A stretch of 64,000 nucleotides of DNA from Renibacterium sp043789415 (GCF_043789415.1 NZ_JBDLLW010000002.1:440597-504596), one strand, 5' to 3'. Positions 7,117 through 15,735 are shown, counted from the stretch's first letter. Notes: generated by a model from the sequence alone, not told the origin. A program made the numbers and translations.

Positions 7117-9536
7117 GCCGAGGGCAGCACAGGAACATCATCCCTCAGGCATGCCGGAGAGCCCAAGAAAACCGACAGATTCATGAAGACGACGAGCCGG
7201 AGATGCAGATGGCACTGATGACGAGGATCCGACACCGCCCAGGGCTCAGTAAGCCAGTGTCGGAACATGTGGTGCTCGATGAGAGCACGAGTTTGGCGGG
7301 TAACAGCCAAAGCCAGATCTCTGAGGCGGAGGTTACGCCCCTGGAAGGCATGGACAATACCGCAAACGGATCAGCCGACGACGAGCAGCCAGAGCTGAAG
7401 CAGAATTGGTGGCAGCGCCACCAGGAGATGAAGAAGCTCGAGGGCAAGTTCGAGAGTTATCCACACCTTCTGGTTCTGAAACCGAAGGAGCGGTATGCCT
7501 TCCGCTCGGACTACTTCGAGGTTGACTCCTCGGTCGGCTGCGTACTTTCGTTCTTTCACGACTCTGCGGCTCAGGATGGCTTCGCGGCGTTCTGGGGCAT
7601 CGGCCGGATCCCGGATGGACTCGATGATCGCGTGACGGCAGTTGTGCTCGAGCAGATAGTCCGACGGGACCAGAAGTGGATCGACCAGTACACCAGACAG
7701 TCCGAGAATCTGGACAAGCTGGAGAGAGGCGAGCAGGCCGAGAGCGGCACGACATCCTCGCGTCGCAAGGCCAAGAAGGTCGCTGGTGACATGGAGACAG
7801 TGATAGGTGAGCTGCAGGATGGCGGGGCGTACCTCTCGGTGCAGAATCGGCTACTGCTCAAGGCTCCGGATCTGATCACACTGGAGGAGACGATCGAGCG
7901 GATCTCACGGCTCTACATCGATCGCTTCGGAACGATCAAGGTTGCACCATACGTTGGCGAGCAGCGTCAGGAGCTCTCGGGTCTATTCAAGAAGAACGAC
8001 AAGAAACGTGGGTCCGGGTTCCACTTCACTTCGACCGAGCTGGCCGGTTCCTACTCGCTGGTGACCAACGGTCTCAACGATTACTCGGGCGAATACGTGG
8101 GCTTCATGATCGGCGACGTGAACAACAGTGCCGTGCTCATGGACACCAACGGGTATAGCCACCATGTGGTCGTCGCCGACAATGCAGTCTCGGATTACCT
8201 GGGGCGGGAGCGGGTTGCGAATATGTGGGGCTCGAAGCTCTCGCAGTCGTGTTTGCTCGCCAATGGATCGGTCGTGCATTTGGTTCTCGACGGTGCGAAC
8301 CTCGACAAGCTTGGACCGAAGTTCGATGACCTCACAGCTCACGTCGATCTCAACAGCGGCGACGTAAACATGTTCGAGATGTTCGGCGACGAAGATGATG
8401 AGCTGTCGATCTTCTCGTCGCAGATGAAGAAGCTCACGCTCATGTTCGAGCAACTCTACCAGGCGCGGGATGCGGCGATGAATTCGATCATCCGCGACAA
8501 CCTCGAGACGATCGCGGAGCAGTTCTACGTCGACCAGCGGATGTGGGTGCGCAATGCGAAGGAGAACCGGTCCCGCCTGAGAGTCGTGGGTATCCCCCAC
8601 GACCAGGTGCCGCGTCTGCAGATGTTCATGTCCTACCTGGACACAGCCCTGAAGGAGCGCGAGAACTCTTCAAAGAATAATCAGTCCACGCTGGATGCAC
8701 TAACGGTGCTGACCGGTGTTGCTCGTAATCTGCTTAACACCAATGGCGACCTCTTTAACAACTTCACAGCTGAGGCCGTCGATGGCATTCGTGACGCCAA
8801 GCGCGTCGTCTACGACTTCTCGCGGCTCATGCGCCGAGGCAAGGGTGTGGCGATGGCTCAGCTGGTGAATATTGTGGGCTTCGCAATCGGAAAGCTCCAA
8901 CATGGCGACACAGTGATCATCCACGGTGCCGAGCACATCGATGAACAGGTCAAGGAGTACATCCAGAGCCAGTTTGAGCACCTGTTCCACCGTGGTGGCC
9001 GGGTCGTGTTCAGTTACAACGACACAGACAAGATGCTCGAGGACGCGGCGTTCAACAAGTTCGACGCCGCGGACTTCACGATCTTCGGCACGATGCGCGA
9101 CAAGACAGTGGAGGACTACCAGAAGCTGCTGCATCAGGAGATACCTAAAGATCTGGCCAAGCTAATCACGCGCAAGGGTGAAAACCTCTCGTACCTGCGC
9201 CGCGGGCACTCCAACGTCGTTTTCCACTTGGACCTTGCCCTAGGCATCAACCCCAACCGCGAGAAGCAGCGCCGGGATATGCGACGCAAGGCGCAGCAGC
9301 TTGAGGAGAGCAAGCGGCTGAGCACAGTGATGACTGAGAAGCCGGTCCCAGGTGCGAATACGACTGGCGGTGGCGGTAGCAATGAGGACCGCAAGCAAGC
9401 AGAAGCGAAGAGGGGCATGCTACCGGTTCACAAGCACAAGGCAATCGAGAAGAAGACGCTCTCGACAGCGGACAGGTTCAGCAACGGGTCGCAGATGACG
9501 AGGACCAAGCAACGAAACGACGGGAGTGCTCGATGA
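7113..9536 (+). CDS. VirB4-like conjugation protein with degenerate ATPase motifs
   Basis: This 807-residue protein follows the layout of VirB4/TraC ATPases. A disordered N-terminus (about 1-105) leads into a region with charged helices, then a YSLVTNGLNDYSGEYVGFMI stretch that in VirB4 proteins precedes the nucleotide site, then the core and a C-terminal basic tail. At the expected Walker A position (about residue 356) it has VADNAVSDYLGRERV, with no GxxGxGK[ST]. At the Walker B position (about residue 600) it has VIIHGAEHI instead of a hydrophobic run ending in Asp-Glu. ATP hydrolysis by this protein is therefore unlikely. Both neighbours overlap by four bases. It probably serves as a structural subunit, or it needs an active VirB4 encoded elsewhere. 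Confidence 0.7.
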   Translation: MSRGQHRNIIPQACRRAQENRQIHEDDEPEMQMALMTRIRHRPGLSKPVSEHVVLDESTSLAGNSQSQISEAEVTPLEGMDNTANGSADDEQPELKQNWWQRHQEMKKLEGKFESYPHLLVLKPKERYAFRSDYFEVDSSVGCVLSFFHDSAAQDGFAAFWGIGRIPDGLDDRVTAVVLEQIVRRDQKWIDQYTRQSENLDKLERGEQAESGTTSSRRKAKKVAGDMETVIGELQDGGAYLSVQNRLLLKAPDLITLEETIERISRLYIDRFGTIKVAPYVGEQRQELSGLFKKNDKKRGSGFHFTSTELAGSYSLVTNGLNDYSGEYVGFMIGDVNNSAVLMDTNGYSHHVVVADNAVSDYLGRERVANMWGSKLSQSCLLANGSVVHLVLDGANLDKLGPKFDDLTAHVDLNSGDVNMFEMFGDEDDELSIFSSQMKKLTLMFEQLYQARDAAMNSIIRDNLETIAEQFYVDQRMWVRNAKENRSRLRVVGIPHDQVPRLQMFMSYLDTALKERENSSKNNQSTLDALTVLTGVARNLLNTNGDLFNNFTAEAVDGIRDAKRVVYDFSRLMRRGKGVAMAQLVNIVGFAIGKLQHGDTVIIHGAEHIDEQVKEYIQSQFEHLFHRGGRVVFSYNDTDKMLEDAAFNKFDAADFTIFGTMRDKTVEDYQKLLHQEIPKDLAKLITRKGENLSYLRRGHSNVVFHLDLALGINPNREKQRRDMRRKAQQLEESKRLSTVMTEKPVPGANTTGGGGSNEDRKQAEAKRGMLPVHKHKAIEKKTLSTADRFSNGSQMTRTKQRNDGSAR

Positions 9537-12500
9537 CGCAGAAGACGGGACTGGCGATGATCCCGGTGGGTATGATCGCGCAGCCGACCTGGGTGCGCAC
9601 GCTAACTGGCACGCTGCTGCTGGCGCTTCTCGTGCCGCTGATGTTCCTCATGGTCACCTCGACGGCGCATGCCGCCGATGACCAAGAGAAGGAAGACTAC
9701 TCTCTTTACAAGCTTAGTTCGAACGCTAACGTCTACTTTGCAGATCGGTTGTCACCGAAGAGCAGCAACCCGGCCCCCGACAGCAAGTGGGCAGGCATCT
9801 ACCAGAACCCAGCCGAGGCGGGCTCGATGATGGGGTACGCCGACGACGGGAACTGGGTCAACTGGCTTTTCTCGACCGTGACCGGCGCATCCCACACCGT
9901 CAAGCTTGACGTGTTCCCCGACGGGTATCAGGGCATGAAGAGCTATGCACAGTTCGGTGCGGCAAACGCTGACCTCGGTCTGGACAAAATGTACTCGGCC
10001 GCGGGCTTCGACCCGATCATCCGAGGTGTGGGTGGCGCGCTAATGTGGCTGGTGTACATCCTGGCGATCGGTGTGGGTCTGTTGTTTTGGGGGTTCATCC
10101 AGATCCTACAGTTCATGAATCCGTTCCTGTGGTTCCACAAGGGACTGGCGGCAGTGTCGCCGGCGTACAAAAACTTCGCCGACGGCATGGTCACCTCGAA
10201 TGTGAACGGTCAGGAGACGGTGCACGCTGCGCCATCGGGGCTTTCGGGGCTAGAGGGTTTCATTGCCGAATGGTACGGCGCGCTGGTCTCGATGTCCTGG
10301 GGCGTGCTTGTTCCCTTGTTCATTGGGTTCCTGTTGATCGGCTTGGTCTTCTTCAAAAAGATGGACCGTGGCTCGGCGTTCAAGAAGATTGTGGTGCGTG
10401 TGCTCTTCCTGGCCTTCGGACTTCCCCTTTTTGGTGGCATGTACACCTCGATCCTGAGTCAGTTCAGCGAGGACCTCGGCACGCAGAACAGCGGACCCAC
10501 GCAGGTCGTCGCTTCGACGTACGTTGACTTCGAAGGGTGGATGAACAAGGACCGGCTCCACGTGCCGGACAACGCTTCGATCACCTGGGACCCGAGCACC
10601 GGCCACTCGCTGCCCATCTCGACGTTTTCAGTCAGGAATACAGCCCTAGCGATCAACAAGCAGGTCCACTCCGGTGAGCTGGCAAATCTCAGTGTTGCGG
10701 CGGTGGACAAGAACAGCAACGCCTCATCGGTCTGGGCGAACACATCGAACATCAACGGCGACAAGGTCCAGCAATCTGATGCATCCGGTGCCGGCATGGT
10801 GATCGACATGCTCTGGCGGTACATGAGCCATCAGACAGTGAATGCGTCAGACTTTGAGTCGAAGATCCAGGGTGAGATCCAAGCAAACTCGACGATGGCT
10901 CAGACATACAAGCAGCAGCTCTTCACTAAGAGCAAGTACGAGGATGCTTCCGGATTCGGTGAAGAGGCTGCAGGCCAGTCGGGTGTCAACCCTGAGCAGC
11001 ACCCGCTGTTCTCGACGAACCATGCGGGTCTGACCTCGTCAGCAGCCGATGGAACCAAGGGAGTGTCGTTCTCATCGAGTGGCACGACGCAGTGTGATTT
11101 CCGGGTCGTGAAAGACGGGACCAAGTATCCACTTGATTGCAACCTGGCTCCGATGGCGGCGTATAACTATCAGAACACGGAGTTCAACGCGGATTCCATG
11201 ACGGTCTACTCGGCGAATAAGTCGGCCTCCGGTTTCACTCGGACGTTCCATTCCTCGGTAGCTCAGGTCGGCACCGGCGCGTCGGCGTTCATGTACTGGG
11301 CCAACGCCTTCGTGCTGCTGTTGTGTATGGCCCTGCTCGGTATTACCTATGGCCTGGGCATGCTCACCGCGTCGCTAAAGCGTGGCTTCAGTACCATCGT
11401 TGCAGTGCCGTTTGCGACCCTAGGTTCGATCGCGAGCATCGCCAAGGTCATCATCTACGCGACAGCGATGATTCTCGAGGTGCTGGTGACAGTCTTCCTA
11501 TACCAGTTCGCCTCAAAGTTGCTGATCTCGCTGCCGCAGCTCATCGAAAGTCCGATCGCAAACCTGCTGAAGCCGTCGAACGGCAATTTCGTCAACGTGC
11601 TTGCGAGCTCAACACTGGGTCCAGTGCTGGTCGTTGTCATGACCCTCGTGTCGATCTTGCTTATCTTGGGCGTCACGATCACGCTGATGCGGGTGCGTGG
11701 CTCGGCACTGAAGGCGATGGATGAGGCCGCGACCAAGCTCGTGGACCGGTTCCTCGAGACAAATACACCGCCGAAGGCCAGCAGCGGGCTTATGCCTGCA
11801 ATGGCCAGCGGTCTGGGTGCAGGTGCAGGCAGTGCAATGGCGAGCCGCTTGGGCGGCAGTAAGGGGTCTTCGTCCATGAACAACATGGGCAAGGCTGGCG
11901 ATCAGTCGTCTAAAACTGGTGTGCAGTCGACGAACGTCGGTGGCACGAACGGCAGGTCGTCGATCGAAGGTGGTCAGCAGAAGGGTGAGCTGGAGGCCGG
12001 TACGACCAGCGGCAATCCCGACGACGGCGGGAACGCCGGTGGCCTCAACGGCGGCCCTGGGGGTCCTGGTCTTCCGGGCGGCCCGGGAGCAAATGGCAAG
12101 GCGAAGGCCCTCCCCGGGGGCTCAGGCTCCGGTGGTGCCGACGGCGTGGATGGTGCTGACGGCTCCGCACCAGTCGGTCCTGATGCTGGTCCTGCCAGCG
12201 GCGACGGTCGTGGAAGCACAGCCGACCAGGGCTCGACGATCAACGCCTCGGACCGCGCGGGGCAAGGCTCTCGTTCTCTGGACGATCGCCAGGTCGCTCA
12301 GCGGGTAAGGCAACAGGGTGGTCTCACACAGCTCGGCATTGGTAGCGTCGGGACCGGTGGCAAGACCACCGGCGGCAGGGTTAGTACCGATCAGCCGAAT
12401 GGTCAGCAGAATCGGGACAGCCGTCGTGAAGGCCGTGTGCTGACCGTAGGCCAGACCAACGACCAGAAGAGCCAGCTGACTGACCCGCGGTCGAGTACCG

Positions 12501-12754
12501 TTGGGCAGAAGGCTCTGACTCCCTCTCCCCAGCGTTCGCTCCAAGCTCGCAACACCGGTATTCGACAGAGTCAGACCCCTCGACAGGGGAAACCTATTCC
12601 CGCGAAGCCGCAGCAGAATCTGCTCACGGTTCCTGACAGGGTGTCGACCAGCAAACCGACGGTGGTACAGCAGGTCAAGGGCAAAGAAATGACAAGGGCG
12701 CAGCGTGAGCAACGTCGATCTGTCTCGTCCGTGAAGGATGACAGCAAGCGCTGA
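9533..12754 (+). CDS. VirB6/TrbL-like polytopic conjugation protein
   Basis: This 1073-residue protein should form the inner-membrane channel part of the type IV secretion system. It has an N-terminal hydrophobic segment ending in AHA (about 22-48, signal-like). Further membrane segments lie near 163-195, 240-272, 283-305, 587-615, 625-662 and 697-722. A long extracellular or cytoplasmic loop (about 310-585) contains three Cys. From about residue 750 the protein turns into a Gly/Ser/Gln-rich disordered tail with a collagen-like run (GGPGGPGLPGGPG). The ATG overlaps the stop of the VirB4-like gene. The family is assigned from topology and context. A strong hairpin follows the stop. Confidence 0.65.
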   Translation: MTQKTGLAMIPVGMIAQPTWVRTLTGTLLLALLVPLMFLMVTSTAHAADDQEKEDYSLYKLSSNANVYFADRLSPKSSNPAPDSKWAGIYQNPAEAGSMMGYADDGNWVNWLFSTVTGASHTVKLDVFPDGYQGMKSYAQFGAANADLGLDKMYSAAGFDPIIRGVGGALMWLVYILAIGVGLLFWGFIQILQFMNPFLWFHKGLAAVSPAYKNFADGMVTSNVNGQETVHAAPSGLSGLEGFIAEWYGALVSMSWGVLVPLFIGFLLIGLVFFKKMDRGSAFKKIVVRVLFLAFGLPLFGGMYTSILSQFSEDLGTQNSGPTQVVASTYVDFEGWMNKDRLHVPDNASITWDPSTGHSLPISTFSVRNTALAINKQVHSGELANLSVAAVDKNSNASSVWANTSNINGDKVQQSDASGAGMVIDMLWRYMSHQTVNASDFESKIQGEIQANSTMAQTYKQQLFTKSKYEDASGFGEEAAGQSGVNPEQHPLFSTNHAGLTSSAADGTKGVSFSSSGTTQCDFRVVKDGTKYPLDCNLAPMAAYNYQNTEFNADSMTVYSANKSASGFTRTFHSSVAQVGTGASAFMYWANAFVLLLCMALLGITYGLGMLTASLKRGFSTIVAVPFATLGSIASIAKVIIYATAMILEVLVTVFLYQFASKLLISLPQLIESPIANLLKPSNGNFVNVLASSTLGPVLVVVMTLVSILLILGVTITLMRVRGSALKAMDEAATKLVDRFLETNTPPKASSGLMPAMASGLGAGAGSAMASRLGGSKGSSSMNNMGKAGDQSSKTGVQSTNVGGTNGRSSIEGGQQKGELEAGTTSGNPDDGGNAGGLNGGPGGPGLPGGPGANGKAKALPGGSGSGGADGVDGADGSAPVGPDAGPASGDGRGSTADQGSTINASDRAGQGSRSLDDRQVAQRVRQQGGLTQLGIGSVGTGGKTTGGRVSTDQPNGQQNRDSRREGRVLTVGQTNDQKSQLTDPRSSTVGQKALTPSPQRSLQARNTGIRQSQTPRQGKPIPAKPQQNLLTVPDRVSTSKPTVVQQVKGKEMTRAQREQRRSVSSVKDDSKR

Positions 12755-12771
12755 GTCCGATAGCGGCTTCA

Positions 12772-12807
12772 GAAGAACCCCCGATGGAGATCCACCGGGG
12801 GTTCTTC
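12772..12807. terminator. Bidirectional terminator
   Basis: A perfect 12-bp stem, GAAGAACCCCCG (12772-12783) with its complement at 12796-12807, and a 12-base loop lies between the convergent secretion operon and the minus-strand lipoprotein gene. Confidence 0.75.
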
Positions 12808-12827
12808 GTTGGTGCAGTGCTGTATCG

Positions 12828-13229
12828 TCAGCTTCCGCAAGTCTTCATGCCCTCGTCATACATCGTCTTACCCTGCGATCCGTTTCGAGGGACGAAGTCG
12901 CGATCTCCCACCTTGACCGAGTCATCGTTGATGGTGATCTCGTCGCTGCCGTGATATTTGCCGGACTGTGTCCAGGTGATCCGTGTGCGGTCCTTGTTCA
13001 GCTGGCCAACACTGGTGTCTGAGGAGTAATTGGATTTTCCGGGGCATTCGATGGATGTGAAGGTCACCGTGTCGCCGTCGATCTTTACGACACCGAGGGG
13101 GCCACTGGTCGCGCCGATGTACTCGCCATTGCCGCTCGGAGTCCCACTGCAGCCAGCCATTGTGAGCATCAGAGCGATAGCACCTATGGCCAGGGCGGGC
13201 GTTCCGCCTCGCTTGGTCGTGGTGGTCAT
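12828..13229 (-). CDS. Small lipoprotein
   Basis: This is a 133-residue exported protein with a type II signal peptide. The N-terminus is KR followed by a hydrophobic stretch, and the lipobox LTMAGC places the lipidated Cys at residue 27. The mature part is short, polar and probably beta-rich; two further Cys (about 62 and 131) could pair. GGGAGA lies about eight bases before the ATG. Being next to a secretion module, it might be a surface-exclusion or cell-wall-facing factor, but no family is recognised and this role is only inference. Confidence 0.65.
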   Translation of the reverse strand: MTTTTKRGGTPALAIGAIALMLTMAGCSGTPSGNGEYIGATSGPLGVVKIDGDTVTFTSIECPGKSNYSSDTSVGQLNKDRTRITWTQSGKYHGSDEITINDDSVKVGDRDFVPRNGSQGKTMYDEGMKTCGS

Positions 13230-13276
13230 GATCTGTATCTCCCTAGGATTTGACCTGCTGTTTGGCGTGCATTTTA

Positions 13277-13302
13277 TGTGTTTCTACGTCCATTCAAACA
13301 CA
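13277..13302. promoter_or_regulatory. Inverted repeat between divergent genes
   Basis: TGTGTTT (13277-13283) and AAACACA (13296-13302) form a 7-bp dyad with a 12-bp spacer, in the divergent promoter region of the lipoprotein gene and the 107-aa gene. It could be an operator; no regulator is assigned. Confidence 0.3.
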
Positions 13303-13399
13303 GCTGCAATTTTTCTGTCGATACGCTACCTTGAATCGTGGCAATGGCTATTCGATTCGGATTCGAGTGCAAAACTCACGAAAGTGACACGATAATGAG

Positions 13400-13723
13400 A
13401 TGCCAGCAAATCAGCCTTCTTCGCCCTCATCCCCAGCTACCGCCCGCGATGTCGTGCATCACCTATACGTCAATTCCGGCGACCTTTTGCCGTATTGCGG
13501 GGTGATTCCAGGTCCAGATCCGGTCACCGGCGACTGGCATACAGGCCACAACCGGGACACCCTGCTGGAGACGGTGCATTACGGACTCCCCGGTTGCGTG
13601 ACATGCCTGTCGCCTGCTGCCCTCGGAGGATTCACGCCGCTCATCATGGACGAGGACGCGGAAGTCATCACTTTCGACGGCGAAGTGCCGGTATGGGGCG
13701 ACGACGAGCCCGAGGTCGGCTGA
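13400..13723 (+). CDS. Hypothetical 107-aa protein with Cys motif
   Basis: This is a small soluble acidic protein. It carries LPYCGV and, about 34 residues later, GCVTC, plus His residues between them, so it might bind a metal; no family is recognised. The C-terminus is strongly acidic (DDEPEVG). There is no clear ribosome binding site before ATG 13400. GATAAT lies just upstream, so translation from a very short leader is possible. It is the last clear gene of the element before tRNA-Pro. Confidence 0.45.
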   Translation: MPANQPSSPSSPATARDVVHHLYVNSGDLLPYCGVIPGPDPVTGDWHTGHNRDTLLETVHYGLPGCVTCLSPAALGGFTPLIMDEDAEVITFDGEVPVWGDDEPEVG

Positions 13724-13740
13724 GTTTCACTCGATAGCTA

Positions 13741-13833
13741 ATGGCAGATGTTATTCAGAACTTCATCGACGTCGCGCAGAAGCTCGCGTTGCTTGCAGAC
13801 TTGCTGGACGAGTCTGCCGAATCACAACAATAG
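13741..13833 (+). CDS. Possible 30-aa small ORF
   Basis: ATG at 13741 opens a 30-codon frame ending in TAG. It encodes one amphipathic Leu-rich helix (VAQKLALLADLLDE). It begins 17 bases after the previous stop without a clear ribosome binding site. It could be a small protein or the remnant of a longer gene lost at the element boundary. Confidence 0.2.
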   Translation: MADVIQNFIDVAQKLALLADLLDESAESQQ

Positions 13834-13855
13834 AGCACGAAGAAGTTCCCAAATC

Positions 13856-13879
13856 TAGCGGTCACATTAGCGGTCACAT
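13856..13879. repeat. Perfect tandem 12-bp repeat near tRNA-Pro
   Basis: TAGCGGTCACAT occurs twice in direct succession (13856-13867 and 13868-13879), about 70 bases from the tRNA 3' end. Tandem direct repeats at such a place resemble arm-type binding sites of tyrosine integrases, but no integrase is visible to test this. Confidence 0.6.
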
Positions 13880-13923
13880 CGCTATTTTCGTGGTCAAACT
13901 GATTGACTCAACGACCTTATTTT

Positions 13924-13939
13924 CCTTGATATATCAAGG
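13924..13939. repeat. Perfect 16-bp palindrome
   Basis: CCTTGATATATCAAGG is its own reverse complement. It lies 7 bases from the tRNA 3' end. It may be a core or accessory recombination site, or a weak terminator (TTTT follows on the plus strand). Confidence 0.5.
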
Positions 13940-13946
13940 TTTTCGG

Positions 13947-14020
13947 TCGGGCTGACAGGATTTGAACCTGCGACCCCCTGACCCCCAGTCAGGTGCGCTA
14001 CCAAGCTGCGCTACAGCCCG
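13947..14020 (-). tRNA. tRNA-Pro (anticodon GGG)
   Basis: On the minus strand the sequence starts CGGGCTGTAGCGCAG and ends in CAGCCCGA, giving a full acceptor stem. The D arm, the anticodon arm with loop CTGGGGG (anticodon GGG) and the T arm with GTTCAAATCC are all present. CCA is not encoded. Its 3' end faces the mobile element, which matches the usual use of tRNA 3' ends as integration sites. Confidence 0.93.
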
Positions 14021-14092
14021 AACATCGGTTTTCTGCCGAGTAAACCCGGCGAAAGCCAACTTGAAAATCATACAGTACAGCCGCCCGGGACT

Positions 14093-14740
14093 CTAACTGG
14101 GCGAGAAGGCCTTCGCCCGAGCCTCTACTCCGGCCACGAACAACTCGATCGAACCGTGGTAGAACTCCTCGGCGTCCGCCACCTGCGTCAATGGTTCAGC
14201 GGCCGCGATAATGCCCGGATATTGTTCCGCGGGCAAGGCTCGGATGGCCTCCAGCTTCCCGGCCAGGTGCTCTTCACGAGCGCAGTCATCCATGCCGATC
14301 TCACGCCCCGGCTCCCCCACCACCAGCATGACGCACAGGTCCATCGCGGTCCGCGCAATATTCGCCGCCTCCCGTACCGGGAACCCCAATCGGGTCAGCA
14401 GCACTAGCGCTCGCTCGGTCAGTTCCAACCCCTTCTGCTCAGTGAACAACTGAGCCGGCACCAGTGAAGCCACCGCCGGATGCCTGCGTAGCACCGCAAT
14501 CAGCGCGGTCAGCTGCCCGCCCATGGAATCATCCGCCGGCAGCTCAAGCTCGGCGATCACCGCCTGCCCCATGGCGGCCAGCAGCTCCTCCTTATTGGCG
14601 AAATGCCAGTACATCGCCATCGGAGTGACCCCAAATTCGCCCGCTAACCGGCGAATCGTCACCGCCCCCAGGCCCTCGGCCTCGGCGAGGGACAACGCAA
14701 TCTTCAGCACGGATTCTCGACTTAAAGCAGGTTTATTCAC
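14093..14740 (-). CDS. TetR family transcriptional regulator
   Basis: This is a 215-residue one-component repressor. Residues about 10-55 form the TetR DNA-binding domain (AVTIRRLAGEFGVTPMAMYW, then HFANKEELL). The C-terminal part resembles the TetR_C ligand-binding domain with several Cys and hydrophobic helices. The start is GTG at 14740. It is divergent from the two dehydrogenase genes, and a perfect dyad (14768-14784) lies between them. It therefore probably represses itself and the dehydrogenases until a small hydrophobic effector binds. Confidence 0.85.
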   Translation of the reverse strand: MNKPALSRESVLKIALSLAEAEGLGAVTIRRLAGEFGVTPMAMYWHFANKEELLAAMGQAVIAELELPADDSMGGQLTALIAVLRRHPAVASLVPAQLFTEQKGLELTERALVLLTRLGFPVREAANIARTAMDLCVMLVVGEPGREIGMDDCAREEHLAGKLEAIRALPAEQYPGIIAAAEPLTQVADAEEFYHGSIELFVAGVEARAKAFSPS

Positions 14741-14767
14741 GAGCCAACTTTACCATGTATAGGAATT

Positions 14768-14784
14768 GATATACGGTGTATATC
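14768..14784. promoter_or_regulatory. Candidate TetR operator
   Basis: GATATAC-GGT-GTATATC is a perfect 7-bp inverted repeat with a 3-bp centre, located between the tetR-type gene and the first dehydrogenase. A related string TATACGGTAAAC lies before the second dehydrogenase (15736). Confidence 0.65.
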
Positions 14785-14853
14785 AGAGCAGGATCCGCTC
14801 GCCCGAGAGCGATCCAGCTAAAGCGATCTCGAACAAACCACAAAGGACCACTG

Positions 14854-15615
14854 ATGAACTACTCCGGCAAAACCATTCTGATCACTGGCGCTTCCTCCGG
14901 CATCGGCCAAGCCTTCGCCGAGAAGTTCGCTAGCCTCGGCGCCAAGCTGGTGCTGGTCGCCCGCAGCGAGGACACCATGAACGCCCTAGCCGCTACCCTG
15001 AAGCAAAAGCATGGCACCGAAGCCCGTGTGATCAGCCTCGACCTCTCCGTTCCCGGCGCGGCGGCCGAACTGCTCAAGCAGATCCCCGCCGTCGACGGCC
15101 TGGTCAACAATGCGGGTTTCGGCACGCACGGTCTAGTGCAGGATCTGGATCAGGACAAAGTCAATCAGGAGATCCAGCTCAACTGCGGAGCCCTGGTAGA
15201 CCTGACTCAGAAATACCTGCCCGGCATGCTGGCCAAGAAGGACGGCCTGGTGATCAACATCGCCTCCACCGCCGCCTTCCAGCCGATTCCGAAACTGGCC
15301 GTCTACGGCGCAACCAAAGCCTTCGTGCTCTCTTTCACTCAAGCGCTCTGGGCCGAACTCCAGGGCACCGGGGTCCGCGCCCTGGCCGTCTGCCCCGGTG
15401 CGACCTCGACGAACTTCTTCGAAGTCGCGGGCGAAGGAGCGGCGGTTGGCACCATGCGCAGCGTGGACGACGTCATCAAGACAACTTTCAAGGGTCTCGA
15501 CAAAAACGCGCATACCGTGGTGGACGGCGCCATGAATGGCGCCACGGCCTTCTTCGGCCGGATCGCACCGCGCAAGCTCGTGATGTCGGCCGTCAGCCGG
15601 ATGATGTCCAAGTAA
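14854..15615 (+). CDS. Short-chain dehydrogenase/reductase (copy 1)
   Basis: This is a 253-residue NAD(P)-dependent oxidoreductase of the classical SDR type. The nucleotide motif TGASSGIG is at 11-18 and NNAG at 85-88. The catalytic Ser is near 138 and YGATK at 151-155. ATG at 14854 is chosen because AAAGGA lies upstream and the fold starts at once; a longer frame to 14776 would overlap the operator. The protein resembles YqjQ/DltE-like SDRs, and the substrate cannot be read from sequence. It is nearly collinear with the next gene, so the two arose by tandem duplication. It is controlled by the divergent TetR regulator by inference. Confidence 0.85.
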   Translation: MNYSGKTILITGASSGIGQAFAEKFASLGAKLVLVARSEDTMNALAATLKQKHGTEARVISLDLSVPGAAAELLKQIPAVDGLVNNAGFGTHGLVQDLDQDKVNQEIQLNCGALVDLTQKYLPGMLAKKDGLVINIASTAAFQPIPKLAVYGATKAFVLSFTQALWAELQGTGVRALAVCPGATSTNFFEVAGEGAAVGTMRSVDDVIKTTFKGLDKNAHTVVDGAMNGATAFFGRIAPRKLVMSAVSRMMSK

Positions 15616-15735
15616 CTAAGTAGCTGGTCCCGGTGCCCGCAGACAACTCTCCGCGGGCACCGCAGGACGCCGCAGGAGGCACCCCGCACATCGCTTCCAG
15701 CCAGCTCTGACACCAGCTTCTACCCAGGAATTTGC

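Larger units (their letters stand above)
1..13946. mobile_element. Right part of an integrative (conjugative) element next to tRNA-Pro
   Basis: The stretch left of the tRNA-Pro 3' end carries conjugation-type genes: a plasmid-type topoisomerase, a VirB3/PrgI-like protein, a VirB4-like protein and a VirB6/TrbL-like protein. Around them are small unknown genes and a gene remnant. Housekeeping synteny starts only right of the tRNA. A tandem 12-bp repeat and a 16-bp palindrome lie just outside the tRNA, as expected at an attachment region. No integrase, relaxase, coupling protein or replication gene is visible, so the left end is outside the window or lost. The tRNA boundary is an inference; the left duplicate of the tRNA end cannot be seen. 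Confidence 0.55.

Noticed and set aside
6487..9134. Minus-strand frames opposite the conjugation genes (for example 7983-8600)
   Set aside because: They are shadows of the VirB3/VirB4-like genes without ribosome binding sites or domains.
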